From Bacteroidales bacterium (GTDB taxonomy: Bacteria > Bacteroidota > Bacteroidia > Bacteroidales > WCHB1-69): a stretch of 6,103 bases of DNA. The position numbers and the translations under genes are program-made. Within the stretch, counting starts at the first letter, position 1; every line of letters starts with the position of its first letter. Below the pieces are notes generated by a model. That model worked only from the letters and a program-made list of their open reading frames with translations, searched no databases and was not told where the DNA came from. Where the stretch lies: positions 1 to 6,103 of the forward strand of contig JAFPXF010000013.1 in NCBI GenBank assembly GCA_017394765.1, written 5' to 3'. This document shows positions 3,944 through 6,103 of this stretch, piece after piece.

Positions 3944-5524
3944 TCACTTCTTGCCACTAACCGTTATCCTGTTGGCAGTGAAATCCGTCACCACAGTTCC
4001 ATAGGGTATGGTGTCAATGGTGTAGTGCGCGATGTGGGGAATTTTATCTTCAGGGGCACTGCTTTCTCCAAGAGGGGAGATTAACTCATAAACAAAGAAG
4101 AACGGAAGACTCAGTTCACAGCGTACGGGTTGACCGTCCTTAAGGGCGGGCTTGCAAGCGGGCGCGGCACGGAAAGCGCGATTGATTTCTGCCCGATTCG
4201 CCTTATCCATCTGACGCATAGTTTCTTTCATTTCGTCTTGGTTCACCGGTCCGTTGCCCTCAAAGAGAACATGCCCGAGCTCATAACTGTTATCATTGCA
4301 GTGATTTACCCGAATCATCCCCACTTCACCCTTCTCGCCGATTACGGGCTGCCATTTGATATGAGCCGTATCCAACTCCGTGATGAGAATACGCCCGTCT
4401 TTCTCCACAATGAAACGGACCATATATTGTCCTGAGAACTTGTACTTTTTGGCCAGTTCAGGATACTCTATACTGTCAAAAAGGTTGTCCAAATACTGTT
4501 CGATGCCACCCGGAAACTCCGGCATCACATCCGGATTCTCGCAGACCGGCTCTTCGATGGTCACTTCCTCCACCAATTCATCGGAAATTCCCTCCTTCGG
4601 GTGACAATTCACCAAGAGCAGCCCTGCCGTCACGGGAACGAGCGCGAGTAGCCACCACGCTGACCCCCTACGTTTCACGGGCTGATTCATCATCAGAATG
4701 CGTTTTTTGGTCAGCATGTGACGGAAGCTGTTGCCTATGGGCACGAAAGTACCCACGCACAACTGCTTGTATAACAGCTCCAGATAGCCGCGCTTGGTGG
4801 CGCCCTGCGTCAGTACATGCTCGTCGGCGAGATATTCGTGGACGGTTTTTAACTCTTTCATACAGAGGTGGATGACAGGGTTGAACCATTGCAGCACTTT
4901 CATTACTTCGAGGAAAATCAGGTCGAAAGTATGGCGCTGACGGATATGTGCACGCTCATGCGCTAGCACTTGCTGTAATTCAATGTCCGTAAAAACATTC
5001 GGGTTCACGAAGATGGAGCGCGAGAACGAGAACGGCAGGTTTCCGTCGGGCTCGGCCAGCACTCGAACACGCATTTCTCGAGTGGACAATTCCTCTGAAA
5101 AGATGCTGCGACGGTAGTAGGATGCCGTTTTTACCAACTTGATAACCAAAATGATAAACGCAGTCGCACAGCCGATGAAATAGACGATCGGCACAATATC
5201 TTTCCAAGTCCGCGAAGACTTTGGAGCAATGGTGGTGATTGGTGCGACGGTTTGTGCCGGTTCAAGTGAAGTTTCTTGAATTGAGATTTGCGGCACGACG
5301 GTTTCGTAGGACCGTCGGATATGTGGTGCATAGGTGCTCACACGGGTGGTTTGCGGAATCTTTATTTCAATGGAAACGAAGGGGATAATCATCGAAACAG
5401 CCAGCGTTCCAATAAGATAGAAACGGCGCAAGCGGAACAGATTGCTCCTGCGCAAGGTCACGCCATAAAGCCCGAAAAACAGGGCGATGGCCACAGCGGA
5501 AAAAAGGATCGTTTTCATAATCAT
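3944..5524 (-). CDS. M56 family (BlaR1/MecR1-like) membrane metallopeptidase with C-terminal TonB-like domain
   Basis: This 526-residue membrane sensor protease probably inactivates the co-encoded BlaI-type repressor when an envelope signal is sensed. Membrane segments are at about 4-22, 36-51, 109-130 and 288-306. The zinc motif HERAH (189-193, HExxH) is followed by KTVHEYLADEHVL, where Glu230 and Asp234 fit the conserved downstream acidic site. After the last membrane segment, MPEFPGGIEQYLDNLFDSI (334-352) and SGQYMVRFIVEKDGRI (364-379) match a TonB-like C-terminal domain. Its closing strand is PACKPALKDGQPVRCEL (455-471). There is no penicillin-binding domain, unlike staphylococcal BlaR1. 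The region between these blocks is longer than usual, and a tail of about 50 residues follows. The ATG at 5524 overlaps the repressor stop (ATGA). An alternative ATG lies two codons downstream. The overlap implies translational coupling. Confidence 0.93.
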   Translation of the reverse strand: MIMKTILFSAVAIALFFGLYGVTLRRSNLFRLRRFYLIGTLAVSMIIPFVSIEIKIPQTTRVSTYAPHIRRSYETVVPQISIQETSLEPAQTVAPITTIAPKSSRTWKDIVPIVYFIGCATAFIILVIKLVKTASYYRRSIFSEELSTREMRVRVLAEPDGNLPFSFSRSIFVNPNVFTDIELQQVLAHERAHIRQRHTFDLIFLEVMKVLQWFNPVIHLCMKELKTVHEYLADEHVLTQGATKRGYLELLYKQLCVGTFVPIGNSFRHMLTKKRILMMNQPVKRRGSAWWLLALVPVTAGLLLVNCHPKEGISDELVEEVTIEEPVCENPDVMPEFPGGIEQYLDNLFDSIEYPELAKKYKFSGQYMVRFIVEKDGRILITELDTAHIKWQPVIGEKGEVGMIRVNHCNDNSYELGHVLFEGNGPVNQDEMKETMRQMDKANRAEINRAFRAAPACKPALKDGQPVRCELSLPFFFVYELISPLGESSAPEDKIPHIAHYTIDTIPYGTVVTDFTANRITVSGKK

Positions 5525-5907
5525 TTGATTTTATTGTTAGTACTGTTATTTGGTACAGCGTCAATCATACGGCGGATTTCATCCAAATCCTCCATTGAGA
5601 GGTCCTTGTTGTTTGTGAAAAAGGAGACCATGGACTTGAAGGAGTTGTCGAAATAGTTGCGCACGAAATGCTGCATAAACTCTTCCGAGTACTGCTCTTT
5701 GCTGACTAGCGGATAGTAGCGGTTTGCCTTTCCGAAGGTCTCGTGCGACACAAATCCTTTCTTTTCGAGGATTCGCACTACGGTTAATACGGTGTTGTAT
5801 GCGGGCTTTGGCTCAGGAAAGTTGGTGATGATGTCGGCGGCGAATCCCTGTTTGATCTGCCACAGCACTTGCATCACCTGTTCTTCTGCTTTGGTTAATT
5901 CTTTCAT
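5521..5907 (-). CDS. BlaI/MecI/CopY-family transcriptional repressor
   Basis: This 128-residue winged-helix repressor has the usual family length. It would bind as a dimer to operators in front of its own operon and be cleaved or released through the M56 peptidase encoded next. The family signature starts at the N-terminus (LTKAEEQVMQVLWQ). The recognition region is PAYNTVLTVVRILEKKGFV (34-52) and the wing HETFGKANRYYPLVS (55-69), matching BlaI and MecI. Residues 70-115 form the helical dimerisation region. The tail is Asn/Lys-rich. The stop codon overlaps the peptidase ATG by 4 nt, so the two are one operon. No clear TACA/TGTA operator of the staphylococcal kind is visible upstream. Regulation of the neighbouring genes beyond this operon is unknown. 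Confidence 0.93.
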   Translation of the reverse strand: MKELTKAEEQVMQVLWQIKQGFAADIITNFPEPKPAYNTVLTVVRILEKKGFVSHETFGKANRYYPLVSKEQYSEEFMQHFVRNYFDNSFKSMVSFFTNNKDLSMEDLDEIRRMIDAVPNNSTNNKIK

Positions 5908-5951
5908 TGTTCTTATTTTTTGTTTGTTACTAATTGCTTATCGTCTTTTCG

Positions 5952-5972
5952 CCCCTTTCCCGTCCCCACACC
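5952..5972 (-). other. G-rich tract in the repressor leader, possible G-quadruplex
   Basis: On the minus (transcript) strand the runs are GG, GGGG, GGG and GGGG separated by loops of 3, 2 and 3 bases. Four runs of at least two G residues allow a two-tier quadruplex in DNA or mRNA. The position between promoter and start codon would let it affect expression. Formation is untested. Confidence 0.25.
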
Positions 5973-5993
5973 GCGCTCCTTCGTCGCTTGTGT

Positions 5994-6024
5994 ATTATAG
6001 GTTAAAATCAAGTTTTTTTTCAAA
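5994..6024 (-). promoter_or_regulatory. Promoter of the repressor-peptidase operon
   Basis: The minus strand reads TTGAAA, 18 bases, then TATAAT (5994-5999), a strong sigma-70-like pair. The same segment also offers TTTG at 6021-6024, 21 bases before TATAAT, partly matching the Bacteroidota -33/-7 pattern. The predicted transcription start is near 5987, giving a leader of about 80 nt before the ATG at 5907. Confidence 0.5.
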
Positions 6025-6103
6025 AAGTTATCAACATTTTTCAGCAGAAGGAATCAGGATGCATATTTCATGGTATTCACATAAGGTGTTCCTCTTTTTA
6101 TGA

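Noticed and set aside
3711..4004. Plus-strand open frame crossing the right end of the insertion sequence
   Set aside because: It spans the IS boundary and the antisense of the M56 C-terminus, so it cannot predate the insertion, and it shows no protein-like features.
5792..6103. Plus-strand frame at the right edge, including a 14-codon mini-ORF beginning at 6059
   Set aside because: It is mostly antisense to the repressor gene and its promoter. The mini-ORF has no supporting signal beyond an ATG.
5980..6103. Search for a staphylococcal-type TACA/TGTA operator of the BlaI-like repressor
   Set aside because: No convincing dyad of that form is present near the predicted promoter. Only short, weak symmetries were found.
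1..6103. CRISPR array, tRNA or rRNA genes, attachment sites
   Set aside because: No regularly spaced repeats, no cloverleaf-like segments and no rRNA signatures were seen. The only repeats are the IS ends, its direct repeats and the promoter motifs listed.

Overview
The window looks like a Bacteroidales-type chromosome (phylum Bacteroidota). The reasons are a receiver/AAA+/Fis regulator and histidine kinase pair with Bacteroides-like signatures, an M56 peptidase fused to a TonB-like C-terminal domain behind a BlaI/MecI repressor, TAnnTTTG-type -7 promoter boxes, and an absence of strong Shine-Dalgarno sequences. Base composition appears moderate. I cannot name the genus from the sequence. Every gene I support lies on the minus strand, so the window reads right to left.

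Layout in the direction of transcription. (1) 6103-5908 is an intergenic leader with a good -35/-10 pair and a G-rich 5' UTR. (2) 5907-5521 encodes a BlaI/MecI/CopY-type winged-helix repressor. It overlaps by 4 nt (ATGA) with (3) 5524-3944, a membrane M56 (BlaR1/MecR1-like) metallopeptidase with an HExxH motif and a C-terminal TonB-like domain. Together they form a likely signal-sensing and derepression pair. (4) 3943-3839 is a short intergenic stretch with a perfect 10-bp stem-loop. (5) About 3838-2208 is an insertion sequence of about 1.63 kb with matching terminal inverted repeats and a flanking direct repeat. It carries a DDE-type transposase split into a coiled-coil N-terminal ORF and a catalytic ORF in the -1 frame. 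(6) 2207-2038 is a regulatory region with two tandem enhancer-like sites spaced exactly 21 bp apart and a sigma-54-like -24/-12 element. (7) 2037-712 encodes an NtrC-family response regulator. (8) 675-1 encodes the N-terminal half of its partner sensor histidine kinase, cut by the window edge.

Working model. The repressor and M56 protease form one operon: the protease senses an envelope signal and relieves repression. The response regulator and histidine kinase form a second operon, possibly autoregulated through sigma-54 and the tandem sites. The insertion sequence landed between the two operons. It left the enhancer-like sites attached to the regulator but cut off whatever lay further upstream. 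The observations most worth following up are the phased sites upstream of the regulator, the -1 frame split of the transposase, and the hairpin that the element's left end forms with the end of its own transposase gene.
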